Assembly: GCA_963082975.1 (NCBI GenBank) | Contig: OY720348.1 | Span: 54,773,564-54,837,563, forward strand | From: Labia minor | Lineage: Eukaryota > Arthropoda > Insecta > Dermaptera > Spongiphoridae | Direction: 5' to 3' | DNA: 64,000 nucleotides | Part shown: in pieces, positions 24,070 to 34,564 of the stretch | Numbering within the stretch: the first letter of the stretch is position 1 | How the letters are laid out: every line of letters begins with the position of its first letter | Position numbers and translations under genes: made by a program | The notes under the pieces: generated by a model | Seen by the model: the letters and a program-made list of their open reading frames with translations, nothing else | What the model was told of the DNA's origin: nothing | Databases searched by the model: none

Positions 24070-24910
24070 AAGTGAAAATATTATATTAATTACAAATTAA
24101 ATTATTTAATTAATTACATATTAATCTGAAACAAAAACTAAAAATTAATTAATAGAAAGGAGTATAATTATTTTGAATATTTTTGTTTAAGAATTTAATT
24201 GTATCCCCTTCCCTTTTGAATTTTTATTGAATAACACGACTATATTAGCTATTTAGTAATGTTTGTATGTAATGTATGGATTGTAATTATAATCTAAGAT
24301 AATGGAATTATATAATTCAAAAGAAAATTGATAAGGAAGTGATTTGAATGGATTAATAAATAATTATATGAAAAAAAATGTATAATTTATTAAAGGTAAA
24401 ACTAATTTTAAAATGATGCATTGGATTGATTGAAAAAAATGTAAATATCCATGGGGTTGAAGATCAAAAAAATATAGGATTTTAGATATAATTTAAGAAA
24501 TTAATATAAAAAAAAAAATGATTCGTTATGTTGAGGAATATATAAATCATTTGTTTGAAATATTTTAAATCAATTTAGAAATGTCAAATTTTAAAAATTG
24601 ATGATTAAATGTGAAATTCATTGAATATTAAAAATGAATTCATGGGATTAGAAAAAGAATTTGGAGATTTGTTCACTTTCAAAGGGGTTAATTGATGGTG
24701 GGATGAATTTTTATGTATGGAGTAATGTAAAATTTTGGTGATGATTGTGTTGGTTTGTTGTTCTTGTTGTTCCAGATTGGCAGATAAAAGCAAGTTGAAT
24801 GGGGGGGTGAGGGGAGAGGGAATACATATGAAATTAAGAGTGCAAGTTGGGTGGTCGATCTGATTATCCTAAGTGGATGTCGTTGTCGTGGTGGAGGTGG
24901 GTGTGAGTAC
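21649..24910 (-). other. Probable intron of the odd-family gene
   Basis: Between a donor at 24911/24910 and the acceptor at 21649. It is almost entirely AT-rich, with many (AT)n and (AAT)n runs, for example near 23615-23650, 23760-23792 and 24035-24067, and CT repeats near 23570. A small complex patch at 22400-22520 (CCAATGGAATCAATGGTGATG) has short open frames on both strands without good paired splice sites. No transposon ends were recognised, unlike the rest of the window. Confidence 0.45.
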
Positions 24911-25088
24911 CTGTATGCAGCCGTGGGGGGGTTCGGGGTGGCCACCCCCGGGGTGTGGTGTTTCTCGCACATGCCACTCGCCGCCCGTGCAGACGCAGAC
25001 TGCGCGAGGTTGTCGAAGGAGCCGCGGGGACGCCGGCTGCGCGACCGCGCTCTACCGGCGGCCTACAAACCACGGCACACCGCCACAC
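24911..25088 (-). CDS. Candidate first exon of the odd-family gene, in a CpG-rich island
   Basis: Bases about 24890-25085 are strongly GC- and CpG-rich, unlike anything nearby. On the minus strand the island ends in GCATACAG|GTACTC, a good donor (last exon base 24911). From an ATG at 25088 the frame is open for 59 codons and ends in phase 1 (one G). Joining that G to the AT that opens the exon at 21648 keeps the frame into the odd-family protein. A second ATG at 24972 is in a frame that would stop after splicing. The translation is Arg/Pro-rich, as random CpG DNA would be, so the exon may instead be 5' UTR with translation starting at 21634. Either way it is the best promoter-proximal candidate for this gene. 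Confidence 0.45.
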
Positions 25089-25312
25089 TCCAAACGCACC
25101 CCTGCATCAACGACACCACACACACACACACACACACTACAAAGAAAACAAACCAAACCCTATCTCTCTCTCTCTCTCTCTCTCTCATCACCCTTCTATT
25201 CTCATACTCCTATAACTTTCAATTTTCAAACAACAACAAAAACAACCAACCACAACACATATTTACTTCCCTATTATAAAAGTATACATTTCGAAGAAAA
25301 AAAAATAAAAAT
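25089..25312. other. Microsatellite-rich DNA next to the CpG island
   Basis: An AC run (about 25119-25137) and a CT run (about 25163-25187) on the plus strand, then AT-rich DNA up to the HINE-1 copy. On the minus strand this is the likely region upstream of the odd-family exon; no TATA box is evident. Confidence 0.4.
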
Positions 25313-25892
25313 CTGAAGTGTGTCTCCATTCGATTATCTCGCAATTTGAATTGGATTAATTAACATATATTATATTTAAATTAAATTTAATTAATTAAAA
25401 ATTATAAATTTTAACTAATAAATAATATTTATTAAAACAGCGCGTGTTTGGCTCTTTCTTGATGGCACCACGTCAAGTGCTGGCGCGTGATTGCCTGTCA
25501 TCGTGTTAAAAAATTAATTCCGGCATTCAATCAAGCTGAAATTCTATATATAGCAGTTTTATACAATTTTTAATTATGTGAAAAAATTATCAAACAAATA
25601 TTTTTATTTTTACGGTCAGTTTAGAGGAAAAAAAAATCAAAACGTAGTAGGTAATGACCCTCTTCCGAAAGAGCTACATTTCTCAAAAGTTGATAGAAAA
25701 CTACGAATTTTGAATAATGCCCATGTAACCGAATTTCATGATTCTAGCTCAAACCGTTTTTATGTAATCTTGTCTACACACACACACACAGATATTTTTC
25801 TCAACATTTGTGAAAATGACTCAGGGACCTTCAAAACATATAAAAACATCAAAATCTCGTCATCGAAAATTTTCGTGATCTGGCGAGATAGT
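25313..25892 (-). mobile_element. HINE-1 copy D
   Basis: Full span from hairpin end (CTGAAGTGTGTCTCCATTCG at 25313) to the 5' end at 25892. The terminal hairpin is disturbed by substitutions, and the 5' end lacks the GCAATACTATCTC stretch. A short AC microsatellite lies at about 25777-25789. Lies within 250 bases of the CpG island of the odd-family gene. Confidence 0.85.
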
Positions 25893-26773
25893 AAAAACAA
25901 TTTTTCAATTTTTTATAGTGATAAAAAAATTGGTTTTAAAATCATTTTAAATAATAATAATAATTAAATTAAAAAAATAATAATAATAATAAATAATTAC
26001 AAATAAAATATTATTTTTAGTTAATATTTGGTAAACAAATGAATGCAATTTTAAAATATTTAATTAGGTTAATTAGTCAGAAAATAATTATTATTTTATA
26101 TGAAAAATCAGTAAAGAAGAAAGAATTGGGTTTCAATTATTATAAAATTAATTTATAATTCTTTTCAATGAACCAACCAATCAACCAAATTATTTGCGAA
26201 CAAAAAAGGAAAATTTAGCTTATTGAATAAATTTAATTAAATTTTTGTTGAATTTGATCGAAATGGATAAAGGCTTGAAGAAGTATTTTTTTTTTTTTTG
26301 ATAAATTCAAATTCTTTCGATTGCATTGAACAAAAGTCAAGTTCAAGCCGATCGACCCACATCGTTTGTGAATTCCAGATCAGATTCCGTTGGAGGGGAT
26401 TTCCCATTATCCTAGTAAAAAACAGCGTATTTATTTAAAATTGGATTAAATAGCATCATTCCTGGTAAAAACCATTACTAAAAATAAAATCAAAATGGTA
26501 ATGATAATAGAGTTAAAAATTATCCTGAAGTACATTCACTCCCCTCCACAACACACATACACACCCTATTGAGATGTATTTATTAAATATCAATAGTAAC
26601 AATTTGGATATTTTCAAAATAAAAATTAAACAAATAAAAAAAAATTAATAATAATCAAAATCAAAATTAATTAATTGACACGGTGTGATCCAGCATGCAT
26701 GGTTGTCAAACGTTGAGCCTAAACTCAAGTTGAACATCAAGTTGAAAATTATTGATCTTCTATCAAATTTTAG
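25893..26773. other. AT-rich DNA with a unique patch at 26160-26530
   Basis: AT-rich at first; the patch at 26160-26530 is more complex (CAAGTTCAAGCCGATCGACC, CCAGATCAGATTCCGTTGG) and contains the kappaB-like site listed separately. It immediately precedes the coding exon at 26774. No second exon could be supported. Confidence 0.4.
26395..26405. promoter_or_regulatory. Perfect kappaB-type motif
   Basis: GGGGATTTCCC is a palindromic match to the Rel/NF-kappaB consensus (Dorsal, Dif and Relish in insects). It lies in a unique intronic or intergenic patch. A single motif of this length is weak evidence of function. Confidence 0.25.
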
Positions 26774-26901
26774 GATATATACCGGTCAATCATTTTGATG
26801 GATGTTTTTTCAAAGTCGGGTCATTAATATCAGGAGACGATCCACGACGGGGTAATGTACTCTTCGATGGTCCAATTCAACAATTCAAACCAAGTGTAAT
26901 T
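26774..26901 (+). CDS. Internal coding exon of an unidentified plus-strand gene
   Basis: A pyrimidine-containing tract ending in AAATTTTAG precedes 26774, and ATT|GTAAGC follows at 26901/26902. The exon is 128 bases: two bases completing a codon, then 42 codons, ending in phase 0. The peptide starts YIPVNHFDGCFFKVGS, contains SGDDPRRGNVLFDG and ends QQFKPSVI. It has balanced, protein-like composition, and the GC content is visibly higher than in the flanks. Both the downstream exon 34327-34380 (starting in phase 0) and the terminal exon at 40726 lie on the same strand. I do not recognise the family; no domain motif is obvious. Confidence 0.65.
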
Positions 26902-27604
26902 GTAAGCAGAATTATTTTTTTTCAATTAAATAAATTTACAAAAATAGTGATTGAGATTAAACGGGGGGAGGGGGAGGGGAAGAGGGGTTATGGAATTTTT
27001 TATCTATACTATAATTGTTTTCAATAAAATTAGTTGTACCTTAAAAAATATGTCAATATGTTATTCATTAATTAATAATATAACAAAATTCAACTCATAT
27101 ATTGGTATATTTATTTTAATATCTAATTTGAATGTAGATCAAATTTTTATAAATTATATTAAAGTTTAAGAATACTTTTTCAAAATTGAATTAAAATATA
27201 TTTAAGGAAATTGATTTTTTTCTATTTTCGTTTGCAGTCCTTTTATTGCCTACTGACAGGTTTTTGTTTACTAAATTCATAAAAATAACTTGCGGTCTTG
27301 TTACAGCCAGATTTTCATATATTTTATTTTTTTCTTTTTTTTTTGGGGGGAATTTTAATTTTATTTTAAATGTTGTGACTTTTTAGTATTTAGATGTTTT
27401 TCTATTATCTATTAAATTATTTTTATGATAGAAGATTTGGTTTAATATATATTTTAATTGTAACCCCCCCCCACACACACCGCTCATATAAAATGAAATA
27501 TAACATATAATTAAATTGATCAATTGCTTTATATGTATTCTTATTAATTAATATCTGATTTCCCAAGCCGCCGCAAACAAATTATTCCTCATTATCGGGT
27601 TTGA
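26902..27604 (+). other. Presumed intron, AT-rich
   Basis: A G-rich tract (about 26961-26986) is followed by AT-rich DNA. A strong acceptor-like TTTTCGTTTGCAG lies at 27225-27237 but no convincing exon with a donor follows it (the frame would give SFYCLLTG). Nothing else seen. Confidence 0.4.
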
Positions 27605-28150
27605 CTGATAATAAATACCTGGTTCACTGAGCACCGTTGAAATAATTTAAAAAAACCTTAATTAAAAAAAAAATTGTTATAAAACAAACAGCCCTTTAAC
27701 GTACGTATTAATGCACGGAAGTATGGCCTGTGGATATAACATATATATTTTGTTATTTGATTTTATTTATATTTATAATATTTTTGTATTTAAGGAAGCG
27801 CGTAGTGACGTAGTTGCTAACGTCATTTAAATTTCCTATTTTAAATTAAGAAAAAAACTAATAAATATTCTAAAACAATTTCAAAATAATTTAAAAGTAC
27901 ATATTGAGGCAGTGAAAGACAGATATGGATATAACATAAATATTTTTAATTTTATTTTATTTATAATATTTTGTATTTAAGGAAGCGCTGTCTGACGTGG
28001 TTGCTGACGTCATTTAAATTTCCTATTTTAAGTTAAGAAAAAAGTAGCAAAGATGATTTTTCTTGAGGCTGATACTTCAACAGATCGATGTTTCTTTATA
28101 AATATTATCTTTGGTGTGAATTTCAAAAATTCCTTTAGCGGTTTAATATT
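27605..28150 (+). repeat. Dispersed repeat, family S, copy 1, with internal tandem
   Basis: Blocks shared inverted with 57395-57905: CCTGGTTCACTGAGC near the left, GGAAGCGC and GACGTCATTTAAATTTCC in the middle, and GGTGTGAATTTCAAAAA at the right. The GGATATAACATA...CATTTAAATTTCC unit occurs twice in tandem (27731-27866 and 27925-28045). The block TTTCTTGAGGCTGATAC resembles the CCTCGGGAAAATCAT block of HINE-2, so the two families may be distantly related. Confidence 0.6.
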
Positions 28151-28559
28151 TCTAAAATACAAATATATATATATATATATATAAATTTATTTTAAAACTA
28201 AATCAATAGAGAATTGTATTTTGAATTAAAATTTGTATTCTATATATATTTTTATTTTCTTTTATTGAAATTAAGTTGTTGTCTTTTCTATAGATTAACA
28301 TTTTTCTAAAATTCCTAGATCATTGAGTGGATGATTTGAAGAGGAGAAATGAATTTTTCTCTGATTAAAAACCAAATGCAGATGAATCATAAATGTAGAT
28401 GGAGCAAGGGAATGTAAGGTATGGAGGCAGGGAGAATGGAGAATGCAATGCTATATAAAAATAAAATTATGTTAACTATTGTGTATTAATCAAAACACAT
28501 TTGATTTTTCTTATTATGAAGTCTTCGTGATGTTTCGATATTAGTCCCGTTGAGATGAC
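28151..28559. other. AT-rich DNA
   Basis: (AT)n at about 28165-28183, then a purine-rich patch at 28380-28450 (GGAGCAAGGGAATGTAAGG) that may be a LINE-tail relic. No coding frame supported. Confidence 0.4.
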
Positions 28560-28795
28560 TATCTGTGTGTTGGAATCATAAAGCACCGTCAACAGGGGGC
28601 ACCCCGCCGGGTAAAGGCCCCCGGGTCCGAGACCCTCGCACACATTCACACACCGACACTGAAGAAGACATGACCACCTGCTCCCACAAAACTGGCACCT
28701 GAGCACCTAGGAGCAGTCCGGGCACACGATTTACTGTCAGCACTTGCCTCGGGATGCATTCGAGACGAAATCTCAGCTGGTCACCCATTCAACAT
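28560..28795. other. GC-rich island of unknown nature, with zinc-finger-like scraps
   Basis: Distinctly GC-rich and unique. The minus strand has a 70-codon open frame starting at 28788 without family resemblance. The plus strand gives a segment spaced like the end of a C2H2 finger (YCQH, then AFETKSQLVTH: F-x5-L-x2-H), but the second Cys would need a one-base shift and upstream stops occur. It could be conserved regulatory DNA, a decayed finger exon, or chance. Confidence 0.3.
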
Positions 28796-29420
28796 TTAAT
28801 TGTAACCTGGCAATTGGTTCATTAATGGATAACAAAAAAAAGCAAGTTGGTTGGTTTTCAATTCAAATCAATTGGGTAATTAAGACCACATTTCTATGTT
28901 TTCAAAACATTTAACATTATATACTAAATAATAAAAAAACAAAAATAAAATGATAAAATTTATTACAAAAATAACATAATATTAAAATTATTCTTAAGTG
29001 ATAAAAATTAAAAAAACACCTTTTATATATTAATATATAAATATATATTTAGTAAAAATTTATTAATAATATAGAAAAAGTCAACCGAACCGAACCGAAC
29101 CCAACCGAAACAATTCATTAAAACATGAAGGAGAATATAATTTTAATTTATTTTTATATTTTTTAAATTCGATTCATATATAATTAAATTTTAATAATAT
29201 ATTTATTTTATTTATTTATTAATATATTTTAATTAAAATAATAATTAATATATTTATGATTTTATTTTAGAAGTAAATATTTTAATAAAATTTTAAAAGA
29301 TATAAATATAAAATTAAATTGTATTTATTTTTAAAATAACTTGTGGATTCCATCATTCGCCAATAAATTATAAATAAATAATTAAATTCCAATTTATCTA
29401 TTTTAATTATGCCAATTTTT
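28796..29420. other. AT-rich DNA with a short pentanucleotide repeat
   Basis: An AACCG repeat (CAACCGAACCGAACCGAACC) at about 29081-29101; otherwise AT-rich without signals. Confidence 0.5.
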
Positions 29421-30050
29421 ACCGACCGACGATAGGAAGAGAAGGTATTGTTTTCACACCAAATTTCACATGTGCAGATTTTTACATATCTCCAAGTATC
29501 ATCCATTTTCTTAACAGAAAAAAGTATTTTTGGCACGATGTTTGTCCGTCCGTCAGTTGTGTGTCCGTATAGATGTTTACAGCTTGAACGGCTCATCGGA
29601 TTTTGATGAAATTTGGTGTATTTACTTAATGCATCAGTATGATGAATGGATCAACTTTTGGTGTATATCCGGAAACTGGAAGTGGTAGTATTTATGATCG
29701 ACGATAGGAAGGGAAATGTTATTTTCACACCAAATTTCACGTGAGGACATTTTTTTACATATCACCACGAATCATGCACTTTGTATTGGGTTTATCCTCG
29801 GGAAAAATCATCTTCATTAGTTTATTCTTAATTTAAAATTATATGACGTCACCCAGCCCTTCATGATGTCACAGCCAGCTCCTACTTATATATTATAAAT
29901 AAAATAAAATTAAAAATATTTATGTTATATCCATATCTCTGTTTTATTGCATTAATAGATACATTTAATTATTTGAAATTGTTTCTGTAGCTGGAAATTA
30001 ATTTATTTAATTCCGTCGGTCGGTTCTGCGCCTTGCCACAGGTTAACCTA
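29421..30050 (+). mobile_element. HINE-2 copy Q2, full length
   Basis: From ACCGACCGACG (29421) to CGTCGGTCGGT (30014-30024) and a 3' tail TCTGCGCCTTGCCACAGGTT whose hairpin is weaker than in copy Q1. The GTCC microsatellite is short and interrupted (about 29545). Colinear with 8391-9025 over its whole length, including the TTCACACCAAATTTCAC block that occurs twice inside each copy. Confidence 0.75.
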
Positions 30051-30602
30051 TTTTTTTTAATTATAATCTTATTATTTGAGAAATAAATATATGAAGGATA
30101 TATTAGAAAAGTTTACAAATTGAAAGGAAAAACGAAAAAATATTAATCTGAAACATGTTTTATAATCTCCTTTAAGTTCAAAAGATTTAGTCAAACGATG
30201 TTCGAAACTGATTTTGTCATCGATCCAGCAACTCGTCTAAAAAAGCCGCCGAGGATTGCTTTTATTTCTTTTTGTATGGAAAATCATTACTCTATAAGAA
30301 AAACTTAATAAACAAAAACAATAATAATAAATGTCACAAGAAAATTGGTTTTATTTGAGTTAAAACAGTTCTTTTGACAGATTCTCATTCTCTGGCAGTT
30401 TTAACTCAATGTCATTATACGCGGCACAATCTTGAGACCAAACTGACATGAGTTGACAAAACGATTTAAAATTAACATTTATGCAAAAGACAGTTGGTGG
30501 TATCTATCTCATATTTATTAATCAAACTCATACTATCATTTATGCTTCATTATGAGAAGATTTCAAATGATCCTTGTAACTATATATATATATATAACAT
30601 CT
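30051..30602. other. Intergenic or intronic DNA
   Basis: Moderately AT-rich; unique-looking at 30180-30500 (CAACTCGTCTAAAAAAGCCG, GGCAGTTTTAACTCAATGTC). No exon or element end recognised. (AT)n at about 30582-30597. Confidence 0.4.
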
Positions 30603-30634
30603 GACTTTTGTTTATCCTACGCAAGTCGGTTATA

Positions 30635-31708
30635 ATAGGTTGTCAAATATCTCCCTTCCGCCTTTGTCTTTTGAATTTCGCGACTATGTACAAAGCGCTA
30701 CAGAGCTCGTATCTGGCAATACTATACATCATTTGAAAGGTCTTGACATAACCTTCAAAACGACAATATGCATGATTAGTTTGGTTATTGGGTTCAACAG
30801 TTTTAGACGTGTACACATGGAGTTCACTAACCCTGAAATTCGCGCTATTTTGAAGTTTTCCTTCGTTAAAGACAAATCCGCTAGAGAAACGTTCTGTGAG
30901 ATTAATGGTGTTTTGGGGAATGGTTCTCTATCACTTCGAACCGCGGAGGAATTCGACGATTCAGAGCCGGTGAAAACGACTCCAGGTTTTGCTGTGTGTG
31001 GGTGGGATTGGAAGGGTATCATCCACTATGAGCTGCTCCCATATGGCCAGACGATTAATTCTACCATCTACTGCGAACAACTGGACAGCTTGAAGCAGGC
31101 GATCGACAAGAACCGTCCAGAATTGGCCAACAGGAAGGGTGTAGTGCAGTGATTCTCAACCACTGTGCCGCGGCACTTTAGTGTGCCGAGGGATTTTCAA
31201 AAGTGTGCCGCGGAATTATAAGGTTCTTAAACATTTTCGACTTTTTTTCTAAATTTTACCAATATGGTTCTAAACATAGAAAAAGGGTGCCGAGGTAAAA
31301 AAAAGTTTGAGAATCACTGGTGTAGTGTTCCACCAGGACAACGCTAGACCACACACTTCGTTAATGACTCGTCAGAAGCTACGGGAGCTCGGATGGGAGG
31401 TTTTATCGCATCTACCATATAGCCCGGACATAGCGTCAAGTGATTACCACCTGTTCCTGTCCATGGCGAACGCCCTTGGTGGTTTAAAGATGGACTCAAA
31501 AGAGGCTTCTGAAAAGTGGCTTTCCGAGCTCTTCACAAATAAGGAGGGGTGTTTCTACGAGGAGGGTATTATGAAATTGCCGTCTAGATGGAAACAGATT
31601 ATCGAACAAAACGGCGCATATTTTGTACTAAATCCAAACACTGTAACACTTTTTATAAAGCATTGAATAAAGAGCAAAAAAGCGGAAGGGAGATATTTGA
31701 CAACCTAT
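30635..31708 (+). mobile_element. mariner transposon, internally deleted, nested in a SINE
   Basis: TIRs are ATAGGTTGTCAAATATCTCC at the left and its inverse at the right, flanked by TA duplications (30633-30634, 31709-31710). Translation gives an N-terminal HTH part (FTNPEIRAILKFSFVKDKSA, LSLRTAEE) fused by deletion to the catalytic part (GWDWKGIIHYELLPYGQTIN, HQDNARPHTS, YSPDIASSDYHLF, MKLPSRWKQ). The second and third Asp of the DDD triad are present, but the region with the first Asp and much of the DNA-binding domain is deleted. Without the nested MITE it is about 890 bases, against about 1.3 kb for intact mariners. Non-autonomous. Confidence 0.92.
31147..31319. mobile_element. hAT-type MITE (173 bp) inserted in the mariner transposase
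   Basis: Ends are CAGTGATTCTCAACCACTG and TTTGAGAATCACTG, with GTGCCGCGG inside the left and GGTGCCGAGG inside the right end. GTGTAGTG flanks it at 31139-31146 and 31320-31327. The mariner frame reads RKGVV up to the insertion and GVVFHQDN directly after it, which confirms the boundaries. Confidence 0.95.
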
Positions 31709-31926
31709 TATTAATTAGGTGTCCTATGATCAGTACAATGAGTTCGACCAACCTTTATCTTGATTTTCTTGATCGGAGGCACTAATTTTTATCAATTTGA
31801 TTTCGGAGGGTGAGTTGAAGCCGTCCCATAGACGCCAGGTAGAGAAATTCACTTGCCAGGCCAGGGATTTGAACGGGGACCACGAGAATGTGAGCCAACG
31901 CTGTTGCCTTCCATCTTGTGGTGCCT

Positions 31927-32427
31927 TATATAAATATACTAGAAATTATATAATCATAATCGTAACAAAAAGATTAGATTGATTAAATATCTTATTCCAT
32001 TTTTGATTGATTCTGCCATTTTTTTTCCTAAAACAGAGCGTTTGTTTGAATATTTATTCTGATTAAAAAATAAATAGATACCCACTTGGTGTGTTTATAA
32101 AGGGAGTATTTATGTAGGTATTCCGAAAAATAGAAAAGAACAAAAGAAAGAAGGAGGATGTGAAATTGGATATCTTATCACCTTTACTCAAAGAGCCTGT
32201 CCGTTCATGTTTTTATGGTTTTGTGGAGGACTGGACGAATCATTTCATCTGTTTCTCTTGCAATCTCTCTTGCTCCCTAAAATGGCGAAAAAAAAATAAA
32301 GTAAAAATAATGAAAGAAAAATGATCTCCAATTTGCTTTTTTAAAAGTTGAATAAAGTTTTTTTTTTCTTTATTTAAAAAGATATCCAATTTCATATACC
32401 ATTTCTTTTTTCAGGAGTTTATCAAAT

Positions 32428-32462
<35 letters not shown>

Positions 32463-32472
32463 TAAAAAAAAT
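31927..32472. other. AT-rich DNA with a unique patch
   Basis: A patch at 32165-32290 (GATATCTTATCACC, AAAGAGCCTGTCCG, TTTTTATGGTTTTGTGGAGG) is more complex than its surroundings and may be regulatory. (AT)n at 32429-32459. No exon seen. Confidence 0.35.
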
Positions 32473-33000
32473 CTGGAGTCTCTCCGCTCGACTATCTCGC
32501 AAATTTGAATTGGATTAATTAATGCATACATTAAATTTAAATTAAATTGAATTAATTAAGTTATAAATTAAAATTAATAAATAATATTTATTAAACCAGT
32601 GCATGTTTAACCCTTTGTTGATGACACCACGTCACGTGCGGGCGCGTGATTGCCAGTCAACGTGTTAAAAAATGAATTCCGGTACTTTCAGCGATTCAAC
32701 CAAGTTGAAATTTTATATATAGCAGTTTTATACAGTCATGTGAAAAACTTTCAAAAATAAATCTTTATTTTTATGGTCAGTTTAGAGTGAAAATAAAATA
32801 AGAATTGTGGCAGGTAATGACCCTCTCCGAAAGAGCTACATTTCTCAAAAGTTGATAGAAACCTACTATACAAACTCACATACGCAGACATTTTTCTCAA
32901 GTTAGTGAAAATGATTCAGGGACCTTCAAAACGTATAAAAACATCAAAAACTCAACATCGAAAATTTTCATGATCGCAATACTATCTCTGGCGTGATAAT
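32473..33000 (-). mobile_element. HINE-1 copy E
   Basis: Spans the hairpin end (CTGGAGTCTCTCCGCTCG at 32473) to the 5' end at 33000 (GCGTGATAAT). The microsatellite has been lost, together with the CGTATACCAAATTTC piece next to it. It faces copy F (33581) tail-out, about 580 bases apart. Confidence 0.85.
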
Positions 33001-33580
33001 AAACAATCAAAAATCAAAAACGCACTTCAAAGATTATTTTTTTGTAAATTAAATTTTAACAAGAAATTATAATATGTATATACAGAGCAAAATTTACCCA
33101 TTTACCCCTTAAAGAAAATTTAAAAAATAATATTTATTTTAATATTTATTAATTTATTTTGAATTTATTTTATAAAATTTTTGTTGCATAAAGGATAGAT
33201 GTGAATACGGTTATATATTTGATTTTTGATTTATATATATATCTATAAATATTATATATTATATAAATTTCAATATAATTTTGTTTTATTTTAAAAATTT
33301 AAACTCAATAAACATATTTATTTGAAATTGTATTAAAATGTATAAAATAAGACAATGACATTGCCCAACAGCAAAAACATAGATAGAATTAACATTAAAA
33401 TGGTAAGGATAATAAAGTTAAAAATTATCCTGATAAACCTTTCCTTTTTCAAAATTTAATTTTAATTTATACCTAGTTATTAATTTTATACTCCTTTAAA
33501 TTTTCAAATACCTAGTGAGCTTAAATTATTATTACATATTTGGTTCTCATTCGTAATATAAGTTGTTTTGTCAGCTTTTT
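33001..33580. other. AT-rich DNA
   Basis: AT-rich; a short block (AATGGTAAGGATAATAAAG) near 33400 recurs near 26495, so an old repeat may be present. No gene signal. Confidence 0.4.
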
Positions 33581-34159
33581 ACTATCTCACCATTGCAATT
33601 ACGAAAATTTTCCGTGTCGAGTTTTTGATGCTTTTATACGTTTTGAAGGCTCCTCAGTCATTTTCATTAAGGTTGAGGAAAAAGGTCTGTGTGTGTGTGT
33701 GTGTGTGTAGACAAGATTACGCAACAACGGTTTGAGGTAGAATAATGAAATTTTGTACATTATTCAAAATTCGAAGTTTAGTCTCAATTTTTGAGAAATG
33801 TACCTCATCCGGAAGAGGACCATTACCTACCACGTTTTCATTTTTTTCCCTCTAAACTGACCGTAAAAATAAAGAAAAAGTTTTGATAGTTTTTCACATG
33901 ATTAAAATTTGTATAAAACTGCTATATATAAAATATCAGCTTGATTGAATCGCTGAAAGTACCGGAATTAATTTTTTAACACATTGACTGGCAATCACGC
34001 GCCAGTACGTGACGTGACAAAGAGCCAAACATGCGCTGGTTGTATAAATATTATATATTAATTTAATTTATAATTTAATTAATTAAATTTAATTTAAATA
34101 TAATATATGTTATTTAATCCAATTCAAATTTTCCAGATAGTCGAGTGGAGACACTCCAG
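33581..34159 (+). mobile_element. HINE-1 copy F
   Basis: Starts ACTATCTCACCATTGC and ends with the hairpin and CCAG at 34159. It has a (GT)n at 33691-33709. The terminal hairpin GAGTG-GAGA-CACTC is perfect, but the subterminal repeat is changed to TTTTCCAGATAGT. Confidence 0.87.
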
Positions 34160-34326
34160 ATTTTTTTTATTAGAATCTCATTATTAAATAAACTTTATTG
34201 GATTCAAACCCTCGAGTCAAATTGACCTGGACAGTTACATACATTTTTTTTCTTTTAAAAAATTCATATTCATTTAAATCTTTTCTATAACCTTTTTTTT
34301 TCTTTCTTATTTCTGCAAATGGCAAG
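34160..34326 (+). other. Presumed intron end before the exon at 34327
   Basis: AT-rich; ends in a long pyrimidine tract (34290-34315) and AAATGGCAAG, the proposed acceptor. Also holds a short complex piece (CAAACCCTCGAGTC) next to copy F. Confidence 0.4.
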
Positions 34327-34380
34327 GCCTATAGAATTGGGATGCATAATTCATTTCATAGAATGGCAGGGGAAGCGCCG
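34327..34380 (+). CDS. Small (54-base) coding exon of the unidentified plus-strand gene
   Basis: Pyrimidine tract plus GGCAAG acceptor, then 18 codons reading AYRIGMHNSFHRMAGEAP, then CCG|GTGAGT, a strong donor at 34381. Both ends are in phase 0, matching the phase-0 end of the exon 26774-26901. The frame stays open past the donor to 34584, but the read-through sequence loses protein character. Not recognised; the short length makes this less certain than the exons at 26774 and 40726. Confidence 0.5.
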
Positions 34381-34564
34381 GTGAGTCTATTAAAGTGTGA
34401 TATATGGACCTGCTCCACTCAGGCCTATCACTTGGCATTCCCAAACGATTCAAAAGACTTTGAAACATTGAAACACTTTTGTCATTTCATCCCAACCGAC
34501 AGATATATTATATCACTTTATTCAAATACCAACGAATATCTTTTTCATATTTTAGTAATGCATA

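Larger units (their letters stand above)
30603..31926 (-). mobile_element. tRNA-derived SINE, copy 3, split by a mariner element
   Basis: On the minus strand the head (GGCACCACAAGATGGAAGG, box B-like GTTCAAATCCC) lies at 31709-31926 and the 3' part (TATAACCGACTTGCGTAGG) at 30603-30634. The two join exactly as in the intact copies once the mariner at 30635-31708 is removed. More diverged than copy 2. Confidence 0.85.

Noticed and set aside
24851-25316. Plus-strand ORFs of more than 140 codons across the CpG island
   Set aside because: They run from GC-rich DNA into CA and CT microsatellites; only the minus-strand frame has a usable donor and a matching phase.
28620-28660. MicroRNA of the miR-125 type (GTCCGAGACCCTCG)
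   Set aside because: The seed does not match and the surrounding sequence does not form a convincing precursor hairpin.
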